Of a DNA stretch of 64,000 bases, positions 45,991-57,016 are shown piece after piece (the stretch's first letter is position 1; every line of letters begins with the position of its first letter). The position numbers were made by a program, and so were the translations under genes. Below the pieces are notes generated by a model that ran no database searches, was not told the DNA's origin, and worked only from the letters and a program-made list of their open reading frames with translations. This stretch comes from Brachynemurus nebulosus (lineage: Eukaryota > Arthropoda > Insecta > Neuroptera > Myrmeleontidae): NCBI GenBank assembly GCA_035578155.1, contig JAPWDM010000021.1, positions 124,001-188,000 on the forward strand, in the 5' to 3' direction.

Positions 45991-46696
45991 TCGTATATAA
46001 ACGCCCTAAAAAACCGCCTACCAAAGCCGGAAATTTAAACCAAAGCCTATCAATACGCCTACCAAATAAGCAGATAAGAAAAAGATATAAAAGCTCGATC
46101 AGAAAAAACAATAAGACAGATTATGACATACGTTCTAACATAACGAATGACCATTGTTGTAATCCCGTGCGAACAATTAAAAGTGCTTTCATTGTTATTG
46201 TAGTGAATTGTAACAATAATATATCAACAATTAAACCAATAATCAAAGGATGTGTATCAAATTATGTGTAATAAAATATTGTAATCGTTTTAATTAATTA
46301 ATCAATAAATAAATTTCATCAAAAATTTAAATAATTGGTGTTATCATTTTTGAACGTTACGTTACGTACTCATTGAGGCATTCTTCGTACCTAAAAAGGG
46401 CTTAAACCAAAACAGACTTTGTCTAACGGTGCATATGCCTAGTATCACGAATTGTCTTTGATAAGGTGAATTAGTAAGGAAAATCTTGTGAATGATCAAT
46501 TGCAACAGCAACGTATTTACAACAAAATCCAGAATTGTTCGAAGTTGATCGATTAGTAGTGTCCTATGGTGACGTGCCGTATTGACATTGAAAGAGATTA
46601 AGTTATACGAGTGTTATTCCCCAAAATTGAATGTGGTAATTGAATGTGGTGGCAACATCTTATTTTTTATACTTTTTAACGAAAAAGTATACGACA
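45989..46696 (+). repeat. 3' LTR of the errantivirus-type element
   Basis: Collinear with 37473-38213 and ends TATACGACA. The differences are spread along the length plus one about 33-bp unit present only in the 5' LTR, so the two copies have aged. Confidence 0.9.
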
Positions 46697-46700
46697 GTAC

Positions 46701-47428
46701 TCATGAATACCAACATTATATATTTTTTTGGTGATTGTCATTTTAGGGGAACCACATAAAATACATATATATTTAAATAATATACTCTGTTATTTCTTTT
46801 ATTCCCTTTTCAATAAAAAATATACAAAATATTCCTTGAAGCATTCCCTAACAATTGAACTTTGGTTCATTTTCCTAGCTTATCTAGTTCACGAGAAAAA
46901 TGAGTTTAAAAAATCTCTTCAAAATTACACTTTTTTTTTATTATCTCAAGAACGGTTCAAGGTCAAAGTCCAAAAACCATATGTGTTATTTTCTAATGAC
47001 ACCCCCTTTCGACTACAAACACTATTTATCTCTCAGGGGCCATTTCTCTATACTTATGACGCTAGACCCTTTAATTTAATTTAATTTGCTTAAGTAATTA
47101 TATGTTTTGTGATTTTTTTACATACACTTGCGTTATCCAAATTTAATCTTTTTTCTACTTTATTAGTATTAGGGTTATTTAGGATTATTTTCTCTTGCAG
47201 TAATCTCTACGTTTAATATTGTACATAAACCGGTTACACCTATTTTTCACGTCAGGTAAAATAATAAAACAATTAGAATAACGTACACAGGTAGCAACAT
47301 TTCATTTAATTGCAATAAACAACTTCAAATGTTTTAAAAGTTTATGTATTTATCGACTGAACGATTAATGACATTGTTTTGTTTGTAAATTTTCATTGAA
47401 TAATTAATTCATCGTTGTTGAAATTTGT
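46701..47428. other. AT-rich spacer with remnants of the split tandem repeat
   Basis: 46720-46830 continues the repeat tract interrupted by the provirus. The open stretch 46728-47084 has no recognisable domain and a hydrophobic, low-information translation, so I do not call a gene. Confidence 0.4.
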
Positions 47429-47430
47429 TA

Positions 47431-48553
47431 GGGTTGACCGGGGTAAATGTGAACTGGGGCAATTGTGAACGGCGCCTATAATTTCTAAAATAATATTAAT
47501 TTTGTTAAAAATCAAATCTTAGTATGTTTTTCTGTCCTTTCTTAATATGATATTAAAATTTAATAACAATTCTCCAAGTATTAGTATATTTTTTTTTTAT
47601 TTTGAAAAAACCCTTGCAAAATTTTGTGTATCTTACTTCGACCAATCCTCAAAAAAAATTTTTTTTAAATACATTTTCTTTTTTTAAAAGGTAAGAAATG
47701 GATAAAGGTACTTCTAAAGAAGTGGTCTAAAGCCTGAGGGGGTTCCTTATTAACTGCTAAAGAAATTGGGCAATTTATTACCAATTCACAATTACCCCAT
47801 GATTTTAAAATTCCGGAGTAATTTTGAACGTCATTCACAAATGCCCCCATCTGGTCAAAAATTTCAGTAGTGTCCTTTTCAGAGGTGAAAATGTTGATGA
47901 TGATGTACAATGACATTAATGTACAAGTTTCCGTTGTACAAACAACACAAAAAAATAGATTTTTGTTTTTTGTTCATGTAAACTGAATGTATTTCCTTGA
48001 AAAAGTCTTATTTTCCTTGTTTTTGTGTGAAAATCATGTAATTTTTTGATTTTTTGTTTGATAAAATGACAAAATATCATCAGAATATCATTTTTAACTT
48101 GTAACAAATTTGTTCTTACAATTTTTTTTATTTTTATTTAACCTTGATTTTTGTACAAATTTGAGGTATGCGTAACTTGCATTAAACAAAGAGAAATTGT
48201 AACCGCTAAAGTATGATGAAAAATTTGAAAGTGTGGTAAATATGAAGAATTTGAGTTGGTCCTTACTCTGATGTTCCTCACTCCTCTTGTAATCCATTCT
48301 AAATAATTTTTCTGATGGCATTCACATTTACCCCGAAATTCATAAAATTTGCAAAACCGCACCGGGGAAATGTGAATGGCTTATAAAATTTTTCTTTTTC
48401 ATACGAATTTGCTCAAAATTTGTGTGATGCATCCTGAATAATGAAGAATTAAAAATAAATCAACCATAATGTGATATATAAAATAAAAAATACTCAAAAC
48501 AACGCTTTTATCTCAACTGATGAAAATCCATTCACAATTACCCCGGTCAACCC
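47431..48553. mobile_element. 1123-bp pogo-like TIR element
   Basis: Left end GGGTTGACCGGGGTAAATG and right end, inverted, GGGTTGACCGGGGTAATTG agree at 22 of the first 23 positions, with TA on both sides. A second inverted pair lies inside (ATTCACATTTACCCCG at about 48319 and CGGGGAAATGTGAAT at about 48362). Short open stretches inside show no transposase motif. The ends resemble pogo/Tigger-type ends by their GGGTAA core, so this is probably a non-autonomous relative. Confidence 0.7.
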
Positions 48554-48555
48554 TA

Positions 48556-49079
48556 ATAGTAAATTTTATAAATATAATTTGTAATAATTTAAAATTAATT
48601 TTTTTATTTCACCTGTGTGGACGCAGTGGTCAAATGCAAGTATTCATTTATGTGCAACTGATGATTAAAGCGTACTCTGTTTAAATTTTGTAAATTTAGA
48701 AGTTTTGATTAATAAACCTTGTTAAAGTTTATTCAGTAATTTCATTTTGCTTTTTAAATTTCAGCTTCCAATCATCACCCTAATTTATTTTCAGTTTTTG
48801 TCTAACTTTTAATTTAATAATCTTACCCACTAAATATCTTATTCCCTAAACCTCAACAACAACGTCCATACAAAAAGACACCAATAGACATAAGGGGTAA
48901 CCAAATTAGCATCAGATGTCCAAACATTCCGACAGAACTTTTTCCAATCACAAAGTCAACTTTACGAGTAAGGAACTACATAATTTAGAAACAGGCGAAA
49001 ATCAAAACTTTTCTATTAGATACATACTTACCCGACAATATACCAGACCAAGAAATGGACACTGATATTATTAGCTCTA
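48556..49079. other. Spacer before the hAT fragment
   Basis: AT-rich. An acidic codon-like stretch near 49020-49110 may be degenerate hAT coding sequence, but the frame is not supported. Confidence 0.3.
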
Positions 49080-49104
49080 TTGACCAATCTGATGACGGAT
49101 ATTT

Positions 49105-49654
49105 TGATGCCCAATGGATGACGGATGCCCAACCAGATGGAATTTATATCATAATTGTATTATGGATCTTTTGAAAGTTCAGGAAACTTTAAATGAAACA
49201 TTAAGGAAACTAGGACTGCCCGTTTTTAAGGAAATTGAATTACAGTTCCTGACTGAATATACCAACTGTACAAAACCAATTGCTGAAAGTATTAGAAGCT
49301 TAGAGGGATACAAAGAGACATTTTATGGAGGCCTTCTACCGGAATTAATGAGAATGCAAAAAATTTTGCATTCTTTTGAAATGGATAATCCGACATATTG
49401 TGGTGTAAACATAGATATAATTAAAAAAAGTTTAGAAAAGAGATTTAAAAATTTCATGACTTGAAGGATCCTAAAGCTAAAGAAGCAATTTTAGCAACAG
49501 TGTCATATCCTTTTTTTAAATTAAAATGGGTGTTAAAGATAAATAAAGAACATGTAAAGTAACTGTTCCTCGCAGAAGTGAGAAAGCTTAAACATGATGA
49601 TGATGTAAAAAATAAACTTCAGTCAGAAAAGAAAAAAGAAAAAAATGTACAGTA
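49105..49654 (+). pseudogene. hAT transposase fragment (second family)
   Basis: 'CPTRWNLYHNCIMDLLKVQ' is the conserved xTRWNS block that follows the second Asp in hAT transposases. It is followed by 'FLTEYTNCTKPIAESIRSLEG', 'YGGLLPELMRMQKIL' and 'KKSLEKRFKNF'. After a shift near 49460 the frame continues for about 60 codons with a Lys-rich end. The DD part and the hATC dimerisation domain are absent. Confidence 0.7.
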
Positions 49655-50146
49655 ACATTTGGTAATCAGTAACAGTGCTCAATATATTTCACTGATTTTG
49701 TATGTACATTCCCGGACAGTTAACAATACAATTATATTTTTTAAATCAAACTAATTTTAGAACTATGTATGAATCTAATTATGAAGTTTTTTTGTTTTAA
49801 TGTGATATAAAATATACTAGGAATGTATGTGACCACGTTTAATAGTACTAAAATGCTTTTATATTTTATTTAATAAATTGATAGGAAGTATATTTATGTT
49901 TGGGAATGTAGTTTATGTAATGGGAGTATTGAAATTGAAAGATAGCACAGGTAAAATATATCTTATCTATGAATCTGAAAAAATTTGAAAAACATTTATT
50001 TTATAGCCGCTTCGTTCACGGGGTAGACTCGGTGGAGACACTTCAAATACATAATTAATAATTAATAATTTGTAAATACATAATTAATAATTTGTTTATA
50101 ATAAAAATATTTATTTATTGTATTTGAAAATCAGTCATTAAATAAA
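49655..50146. other. AT-rich spacer
   Basis: No gene. The left end of the Harbinger element should lie here, but no GGGCCAATATT-like terminus was found. Confidence 0.35.
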
Positions 50147-50820
50147 ATGGATTCAAAAAAAAAAAGAGATCGTGGCCGAAATTTTTTGGAAAATGAAAAA
50201 TATCATTTATTAGAAGTAACTAATCCAAAAATATTTAAAGATAATTACATGTAAAAAGACAGATGAAGTCAACAACACGTTAAAAAATAAAGCATGGGAC
50301 AATATTGCCAAAGATTATAATTGTTTCCAGCAAACAGGAATAAGAACGATTGGGCAATTGAAACATTTATATGAGAATATAAAACAAAAAGCAAAGAAAG
50401 AAAAAGCCAGTCAAAAGGTATTTGACTGGCTTTGACTGGTTAAAGATATTTGTATAATATTCATATCGATCATGCCTCAATGAATTTGGTGAATCAAACA
50501 AAGAGCATAAGTGTTAAATTTGGAATTTTTTATATTTACATGTTAAATAAATATGTATTTGCCTCCTCATCGATATTAAATCCGTCAGTATCCACAAATA
50601 AAGTAGTCAGGAGAAAAAAATCTGAAAAGAAAATTCAACACTGAAAATGATAAACATACAGTTTCAAACTTTAAAAGTTCGATTATAAAAGGAAATGTTG
50701 GAACGGGATTTACTAGCATTACAAAAAATAGAAAGAGAAATTGATATTAAAAGAAAAAAAATTAGAATTAAAATTATTTGCACAAAAATAATAATTTGTA
50801 CATTAGTAGTGATAGTGAAT
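50147..50820 (+). pseudogene. Harbinger Myb/SANT-like DNA-binding protein
   Basis: The ATG at 50147 starts 'RDRGRNFLENEKYHLLEV', then after a break near 50250 'NNTLKNKAWDNIAKDYN', 'TGIRTIGQLKHLYENIKQKAKKEKA'. This is the trihelix/Myb-like domain of the insect proteins that resemble zeste and accompany Harbinger transposases. A coiled-coil tail follows near 50696-50790 ('LERDLLALQKIEREIDIKRKK') after a degenerate linker. The partner protein normally recruits the transposase to the nucleus and DNA ends. Stops at 50252 and about 50435 inactivate it. Confidence 0.65.
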
Positions 50821-50830
50821 AAATAAAATC

Positions 50831-51774
50831 TTACCAAGTGAATATTTCATTTATAATAGTCGTCCTTACGGCATAATTTTCACCCTGATTACCGTCGTTT
50901 ATATTTTCATTTATTTCCTGTTCCTCCTCCTCCTCTATGTTATCAAAATCGTCGATTTCCACATTCATGTTTATACAAATATTGTGTAAAACACAAACTA
51001 CAATTACGGCAAGGGAATTATTTAGTTTTGAATTCAAACCTTTTGATAAACACGCAAATCTTCTCTTCAGTACACCGAACGTTCTCTCGACGGCATTTCG
51101 AGTTCTTTTTTGAGCCCTGTTATATCGCTGCTCAACGGCTGTATTTGGGTTCAATAGAGGAGTTAAGAGATATTTTCTACACGGGTATCCGTTGTCTCCC
51201 AACAAGTTTCATTGTTTTTAAGTTTTACACGTAACAAAGAATTGTCAAAAATTCTGCTGTCGTGGGTATTTCCTGGCCATCGAGCGACTACATCAATAAT
51301 GTGCAACTGAGCGTCGCAAACTATCTGTGTATTAATAGAATAAAAACCCTTTCTATTCCTAAACACTTCAGCACGATCTCCACCTGGTAACTAAATTTTA
51401 ATGTGCGTACAGTTAATTGCACCACACACGTTTGGAAATTGTGCAATGCTATAAAAATGTGTACAGATGTTTCGTTTTTCTTGATGTGTAGTTGGTATTT
51501 CAATAAATTCATTTTTTAGTGAAGCTATGTAATGAGTAACCCTATAGATAATTCTACCTACAGTTTCCGTACTCACATTAAAATTATCTCCAATAACTTG
51601 CTGGAACGACCCAGTGCCATAAAATCGTAATGTTATCAGCAACTGGTTTACCACAGAAACTGAACAATTTCGGAAAGTTGCCTGTTTAATGTAATTTTCA
51701 ATTTTTTCTAAAACACACATTGTCGCCTCTTTATTCAGTCGAAATCGAAGTTTAAATTCTGCATCATTTAACAT
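50831..51774 (-). pseudogene. Harbinger transposase (DDE_Tnp_4)
   Basis: Starts at 51774 with 'FKLRFRLNKEATMCVLEKIE' and the HTH region 'LLITLRFYGTGSFQQVIGDNFNVS'. Catalytic signs: 'CGAINCTHIKI' (first Asp replaced by Asn, near 51400), 'DAQLHIIDVVARWPGNTHDSRIF' (second Asp, near 51270), 'LGDNGYPCRKYLLTPL' near 51190 and 'AVERTFGVLKRRFACL' (Glu, near 51080). An acidic C-terminus ends at 50831. A TAG or shift breaks the frame near 51390 and 51200. It is HARBI1-like in domain order. The lost first Asp alone would abolish cutting. Confidence 0.85.
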
Positions 51775-52193
51775 GTCAAATGGATTCGCGCGATTGTGAA
51801 AAATTCAAGGTAACCGTATTTTAATTTCATCATTTCCTAATTCATCATCGGATGATGAATATAATGATACATCACGATCAGAAACTGAATACACCGAATA
51901 CACTGATGAAATTGATGAAACCGAAGACATCTTATTTCCACGTTATTGCTTTGTAACCTGGGTAACTTCCTGAGTTATTGAGGTTATTCAAGTCGGTTTG
52001 TCAAAAAAATCAAAGATAAGAATACTTATTTAACATCCAGTTAAATGTTTTAAAATTGATTATTAAATTAAAAAGATGATTTAACGGATCATTAAATTTA
52101 ACTGAGTTTTATAATATTCAAAACCTCGGTTAAATTAGTTTAACAGAGAATTAAATTTAACTGTTGATTAAAGTAGCTTTATAATATTGGCCC

Positions 52194-52705
52194 TTATTCT
52201 ATTATTTTAGAAATTTATAATTTGTAACACTTCTATAGTAACAATTAAAAAAGATTATATCAGGAAATTTTCATTTTTTTCGAATTATTTATGAGATGAA
52301 TTGATATTAAATTTAATTTTCTTATTTTTTGATATTAAATTTAATAATCTTATTTAATCCTTGTTGAAGGTATGTATAATTGGCAATTTCCCAAATTACG
52401 TGCCAACGAAATTTTGTAGCGTTTTCCATTTTTCCTGATTGATTTGCAAATAAAACAAGTAAAAAAGTAGATAAAAATTATCGGACATGTTTAATTTTTT
52501 TACATTAACATTTATTAGTTTATATTTATTTGAAAATAATTATTACTAATTTTAATGTCACAATAAATTAATTAGAAAATTAGAATACATTTTATCTGTT
52601 GCAGAAAATGGGAGCACACTTATCAGAAATTAGAATCAGTGATAGTGACATTCATTTACGAAATATTTGATTAATGTATAATTTTGAATAAAAATAAATT
52701 TACAT
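52194..52705. other. AT-rich spacer
   Basis: No coding or repeat features recognised. Confidence 0.4.
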
Positions 52706-52707
52706 TA

Positions 52708-52916
52708 CCGTCGTCCCTCAACTTATTGACAATTTAACTTATTGACAGTGATCGTAGTTTACCTCAAGTTATAGACAAACCATCTATATGTACGCACTGC
52801 CACACTACGACACAGCACGTATGACCTTGGGTACATACATATGATTTGTCTATAACTTAAGGTAAACTACGATCATCGTCAATAACTTAAATTGTCAATA
52901 AGTTGAGGCACGACTG
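52708..52916. mobile_element. 209-bp MITE with 74-bp TIRs
   Basis: Two 74-bp inverted arms agree at 67 positions (core CTCAACTTATTGACAATTTA) around a central 60-bp loop, with TA on both sides (52706-52707 and 52917-52918). Long-TIR, TA-flanked MITEs are typically moved by Tc1/mariner or pogo-type transposases. Confidence 0.85.
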
Positions 52917-52918
52917 TA

Positions 52919-53540
52919 GTATTTTTAAACAAATACATGAGTTTATAATTATTGTATGAGTTTTAAACTTGAAAAACTGATCAAAATAAAATGCAATGAG
53001 GAGAATTTTAGGGGACTACCTTACTAGTAGTAATTTACATTATTGAATAAGGCTAAAGATAATTTAAAGTTGTTATAGTGACATCTCTGTTATTCTCAAG
53101 TGTACTACGCATGATGATAACGACAACGATGACATCTGTACCCTTCACGCCCGTTCTCAGTTCCATAGAGAAATAACAGAGGGTCAAAAAAAATTATTGG
53201 ATTTGGCTATCTTCCAGAAATGAAATACTGGGGTAGTATGCTTTAGCCACATTTACTGGGTATATACCATTTACGTATATCATATATATTCACATTAGTC
53301 ATTTAAATCTGAGATAAAATTAGGTATATAAATATTTTAATTAATTGAAGATGTGTTAAAATAAAAAGTTAAGATTAAGTACTGGTAAAAACTGTTACAA
53401 ATTGGCTACAAAAATTACAAAACAATATTTTAAAGCAAATTAAACAGATAGCCTTACCAAATTTGTATTATTCTTATTTCATAAACCATTCAAACCATCC
53501 ATCACCACTTCACCATTCGTATATAAAAAAAATGCATGTT
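52919..53540. other. Spacer
   Basis: Region 53090-53190 is less AT-rich, unassigned. The remainder may include the 3' non-coding part of the hAT element to its right; no TIR was recognised. Confidence 0.35.
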
Positions 53541-55335
53541 TTACCTTTGTAAATAATTTTTTTTACTTAGCATAGTTTTGGTAGGCTCAAAAGCAATACA
53601 CCCTCCTTGATTCTCAAATCCATCTTTTGTTGCCATCAAACCAACTACAGTGTCTGTTTTTAAGCAGTTCCTATCTTGAGTTTTCTTTAAATTGCTAAAT
53701 GTACGTTCTACAGATGCATTGAAAAACGGAAGAACAAGCAGTAGTCCGATAGCAATTTTTAAATTAGGAAATTTTTCTTTACCATATGTATCTTTAAGGG
53801 AAAAATTTTTTTCCAATACTGTGCCGCTGGAAGTTCCTTATCTACTGAAATCAAAATTTCATTTTCTAAAAGTGCATGTTCTCTCCATTCAATATCCAAT
53901 TTTTGTCTGTCAGTGATGTCCAAGAAATATGGAAACCGTTTTATTACGTCCCCAAGCTGTTTAATTCCAAAAGATTGCGCAAAAGGTGGACCTACAGTGT
54001 TGATAAATTTGAAAAGAGGATCAGAAAAATCAAATGTTGCTTTAATTTGAGTTACTATTTCTATATAAAATTTCAAACACGTTTTCCTAATTTTGTCTAT
54101 TTAAAATTTTGCTAAATTGTTTGGATGTTCTTCTAAGAATTTCTGAATTGTTTCGCTAGCTTGTACTCCAACATAAAGCTTTTTGAGGGGTAAGAAATTG
54201 TCCGGGTGTTGATGATTGATTGTGAATGGATCTTTCTTAGCAATTTTAAATTTCATATAGTTTGTGTATATTGTTTTTAAAAGTTTTTGCACTTCAGGCT
54301 TTAAACGGTGCAATAAAGGTACCTCTGACTGAAAAATAGTATTGAAATTCGTAAGCAACTCGAGCGTATATGATAAAAATTCCAAATAAATAATCATTAA
54401 ATCATTTTTAAGTACAGATAAAATTTCTTCTGTGGTCTTTGAGGGATCTTTATGGACTTTTTCAGTAAAATAGGGAATCAGTGCGGGTAGTTGTTCTAAA
54501 GTTCTGTCTACACATTGTTTTAAAGAAAGCCATCTAGTGGTAGCAGGACTCAAATTTTTATGAATTTCCACTTTCAAAAATACTTGCATTTCTAATAAAT
54601 TTTTGTCTTTTGTCACTCCTAGAAAAATGTGAGCCAATATTTCGTAATGTATCTTCTAATGATCTTGGAAGATGAAAACAAGCTTTGAAAGCTGCTAGAT
54701 GGATATTGTGACAAGAACATTTGATGTATATAATATTTGGAACGTTTTCTTTTAAACGAGAAAAGACAGAGTTATATGTACCAGTCTGAATTGGTGTTGT
54801 CAGAGAAAAATCCTACAAAATTACTCAGGGGAATGTTTTTATCTTAATACATTTTTTTAAACAATGAAACAAACTTTCTCATGTGCTGGATTCTGGTTCG
54901 ACCATGTCTAAAAATGCAGTTTTTATTTCAAAATCATTGTCACAGTATATAACAGTAATTGAACATTGTTTTTTTGAAGATGTGTCTGTTGTTTCATCTA
55001 ATATTAGTGAAAAGTAATTTCCTGGCTTTTTGAGACAATCGATTAATCCACCAGAAAATTCGGGACCTAATATTTGAGTAATTACAGCTGTTGCCTTAGT
55101 CCTACCCAATTCCAAACCTCTACCAATATTTGAATCTGGGAAAGCATTAGCTATTAGTGGAACCAATGTATCCATCAAAACAAAGGGCAAATTATTTGCA
55201 GCAAGCAATCCAGTAAGTTTGAGTTCTGCTCGTTTAATCATTGTGTCCTCTGGTTTGCTAATCACACTAGTAACAGTTTTATTGCTACTGCTAATAGCTA
55301 AAAACTGTCTCTGTTTGCTGCTAGAAACATGCTTT
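53541..55335 (-). pseudogene. hAT-like transposase (third family), decayed
   Basis: From the right: 'KHVSSSKQRQ' region after a lost BED finger (about 55330), 'RAELKLTGLLAANNLPFVLMD' and 'YFSLILDETTDTSS' (first Asp, near 54990). After a gap (54640-54880) comes 'ATTRWLSLKQCVDRTLEQLPAL' near 54530, the TRWxS block. C-terminal 'LLLVLPFFNASVERTFSNLKK' near 53710 is the hATC dimerisation domain. Three frames are needed and stops occur at 54877, 54640 and 54077. It resembles the zinc-finger-862-like hAT group of insects. Confidence 0.75.
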
Positions 55336-55387
55336 TAGTTTTCGTAGCTCAAGTTTTAAGTACGTAAACATTATTAGTCAGTTCTTT

Positions 55388-55644
55388 CCAATCAGTTTCG
55401 CTAAAAAAGCAATACCAAGAAAAATATATGGCACAAGAAGTCGCGTCGGAAGCTCTCCAAGATCCGGACATGGTTTGATGCAGTTTAACAAATTGGGAAA
55501 AGACTTTATATACTGGGACGATGCGAATGAATTGGTCAGTCGACTACGATTATTAGTAGCATCACAAGAAGCGGGGCATACCGGACATAATAACGAAATT
55601 ATATCCATCATCGAAGAGCTGAGGGAAGCAGATATTATCGAGTA
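55388..55644 (+). pseudogene. Polinton ORF upstream of integrase, 3' part
   Basis: 85 codons are open from the left edge to the TAA at 55642: 'RKIYGTRSRVGSS', 'LGKDFIYWDDANELVSRLRLLVASQEAGHTGHNNEII', 'EELREADIIE'. I recognise the 'DANELVxRLRLLxASQxAGxTGH' block from Polinton proteins of insects and cnidarians. The function is unknown. The 5' part is missing at the hAT junction. Confidence 0.6.
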
Positions 55645-55647
55645 ATT

Positions 55648-55965
55648 ATGGATAAGTTTGGCCGTGTGCGTAACAGAAAAATAACTATAGACAAGTACGG
55701 TCGAGTGCATGACAAAAGTATTAAAAAGGAACTGCTTAAACAAATTGGATTGAAGTTGACACGTATGGGAAACTATGATATTGGACATAGACAATTGACA
55801 AATGTAAGGGATCCGGCCGATGATCAAGATGTGGTAAATTTAAAATTTTTAAAAAGTTTTGTAGAAGAACAGTTAGCTGCAGCAACAGCAAAGCTACCCG
55901 ATTCTTTTATAATTCATACGCAAGAAGTAATAAAGGTAATTAGATCAACGACTGTCGAAGGTTGA
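55648..55965 (+). CDS. Small Polinton protein, function unknown
   Basis: 105 codons beginning 3 bp after the stop of the preceding ORF, an arrangement like a co-transcribed unit. The sequence has repeated 'KFGRVRNRK' and 'KYGRVHDKS', then 'LKLTRMGNYDIGHRQLTNVRDPADDQDVVNLKFL' and a helical C-terminus. Similar small 'DxQDVV' proteins occur with Polinton integrases; the role is not known. No membrane segment or signal peptide. It looks intact. Confidence 0.6.
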   Translation: MDKFGRVRNRKITIDKYGRVHDKSIKKELLKQIGLKLTRMGNYDIGHRQLTNVRDPADDQDVVNLKFLKSFVEEQLAAATAKLPDSFIIHTQEVIKVIRSTTVEG

Positions 55966-56045
55966 ACGAGGGTTTGGTGAGATCTTAAAGTTTTATGAAG
56001 AGATTAATCAAGAACTTGTTAAACTAACCATAATAAAAAGTAAAA

Positions 56046-56961
56046 ATGAGCAAATGGCAAGTGGTATGTGAACTACACAGGCCAGCGCGAAAGAATTTTC
56101 CACGGAGACATGTGATCGTGAAAGGAATTGATGATCTTTGGCAGTGTGATTTAATTGAAATGGGTACTTATGCATCAGTGAATAAAAACTACAATTACCT
56201 ATTAACAATAATTGACGTGTTCTCGAAACGGGCATGGGCGATAGCTGTAAAAAATAAAACTGCAAAAGAGGTGACAGCTGCATTTGAATCGGTTCTTAAA
56301 CAGGGACGCATACCGAGAAATTTACAAACCGATGATGGTAAAAATTTTATAATCAGCTGTTTAAAACGTTGATGAATAAGTACAATATCAACCACTATTC
56401 GACATTTTCAACGAAAAAAGCATCAGTGGTGGAGAGATTTAACAGAACACTCAAGACCGAAAGGTGGAAAAAGTTTAGCTACAATGGGTCGTATCGATGG
56501 ATTGATACGCTGGACAAATTATTGGATGATTACAATTCGCGTAAACATAGAACAATTAAAATGCGACCGCGCGATGTAACACCAAGCAAGGAGAATATGC
56601 TTCTTTCAACTGTTTACAATTATGCACAAACTACCCCCAACCAAAATATAAAGTTGGTGATATTGTTCGCATTAGCAAGTATAAATCCCAATTTGACAAA
56701 GCATATCTACCATCATGGTCAACTGAACTTTTTAAAATAATTAAGGTACAATTAACTAACCCGATTACGTACCTATTAGAGGACTATCAAGGTAATCCAA
56801 TACAGGGTGGTTTCTATAACGAAGAACTCCAGAAAGTGAAGTTTCCGGATGTGTATTTAGTGGAAAAGGTGTTGAAAAAGAAGAATGATAAAGTATATGT
56901 GAAGTGGCTTGGATTCGGAAATGATCATAACTCATGGATATCGTCTGCCAACTTAATATAA
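56046..56961 (+). pseudogene. Polinton integrase with C-terminal chromodomain
   Basis: The ATG at 56046 leads to the DDE core: 'DDLWQCDLIEM' (first Asp), 'IIDVFSKRAWAI', 'NLQTDDGKNF' (second Asp) and 'ASVVERFNRTLK' (Glu), with DD35E-like spacing. A one-base deletion near 56345 shifts frame; another shift near 56640 precedes the SH3-like part ('KVGDIVRISKYKSQFDKAY') and a chromodomain ending 'DKVYVKWLGFGNDHNSWI' before TAA at 56959. The chromodomain may direct insertion to marked chromatin. Two shifts inactivate it, but all catalytic residues remain. Confidence 0.85.
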
Positions 56962-57016
56962 ATATGTTGAACCATGGTATTCATCAGTCATTTTTGGTGA
57001 AACTGTAGCAGCAACA

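Larger units (their letters stand above)
37473..46696 (+). mobile_element. Errantivirus-type Gypsy provirus with env, two LTRs, defective
   Basis: A 9.2-kb provirus with LTR, gag, pol, env and LTR, flanked by GTAC on both sides (37469-37472 and 46697-46700). The internal frames are broken by many stops. The integrase core is deleted, RT is split by HSE-B, the 3' part of env holds a TA tract and a LINE fragment sits between env and the 3' LTR. Env-bearing Gypsy elements are endogenous retroviruses of insects. It is one of the older layers, since three other insertions lie inside it. Confidence 0.85.
50147..52193. mobile_element. PIF/Harbinger element with two convergent genes
   Basis: A Myb/SANT-like gene (+) and a DDE transposase (-) converge, the standard two-gene Harbinger layout. 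The right terminus reads, inverted, GGGCCAATATTATAAAG and is followed by TTA, the target trinucleotide of this superfamily. Subterminal TTTATAATATT and TTAAATTTAACTG words repeat at 52085-52190. The left terminus is not visible. Confidence 0.7.

Noticed and set aside
46728..47084. 118-codon open frame after the provirus
   Set aside because: No family signature and it overlaps a repeat tract; AT-rich chance frame is likelier.
47665..48362. Minus-strand frames in the 1.1-kb TIR element as a transposase
   Set aside because: No HTH or DDE motif; the element looks non-autonomous.
55378..55827. Minus-strand open frame of 149 codons at the Polinton left edge
   Set aside because: Antisense to the recognised Polinton ORFs on the plus strand.
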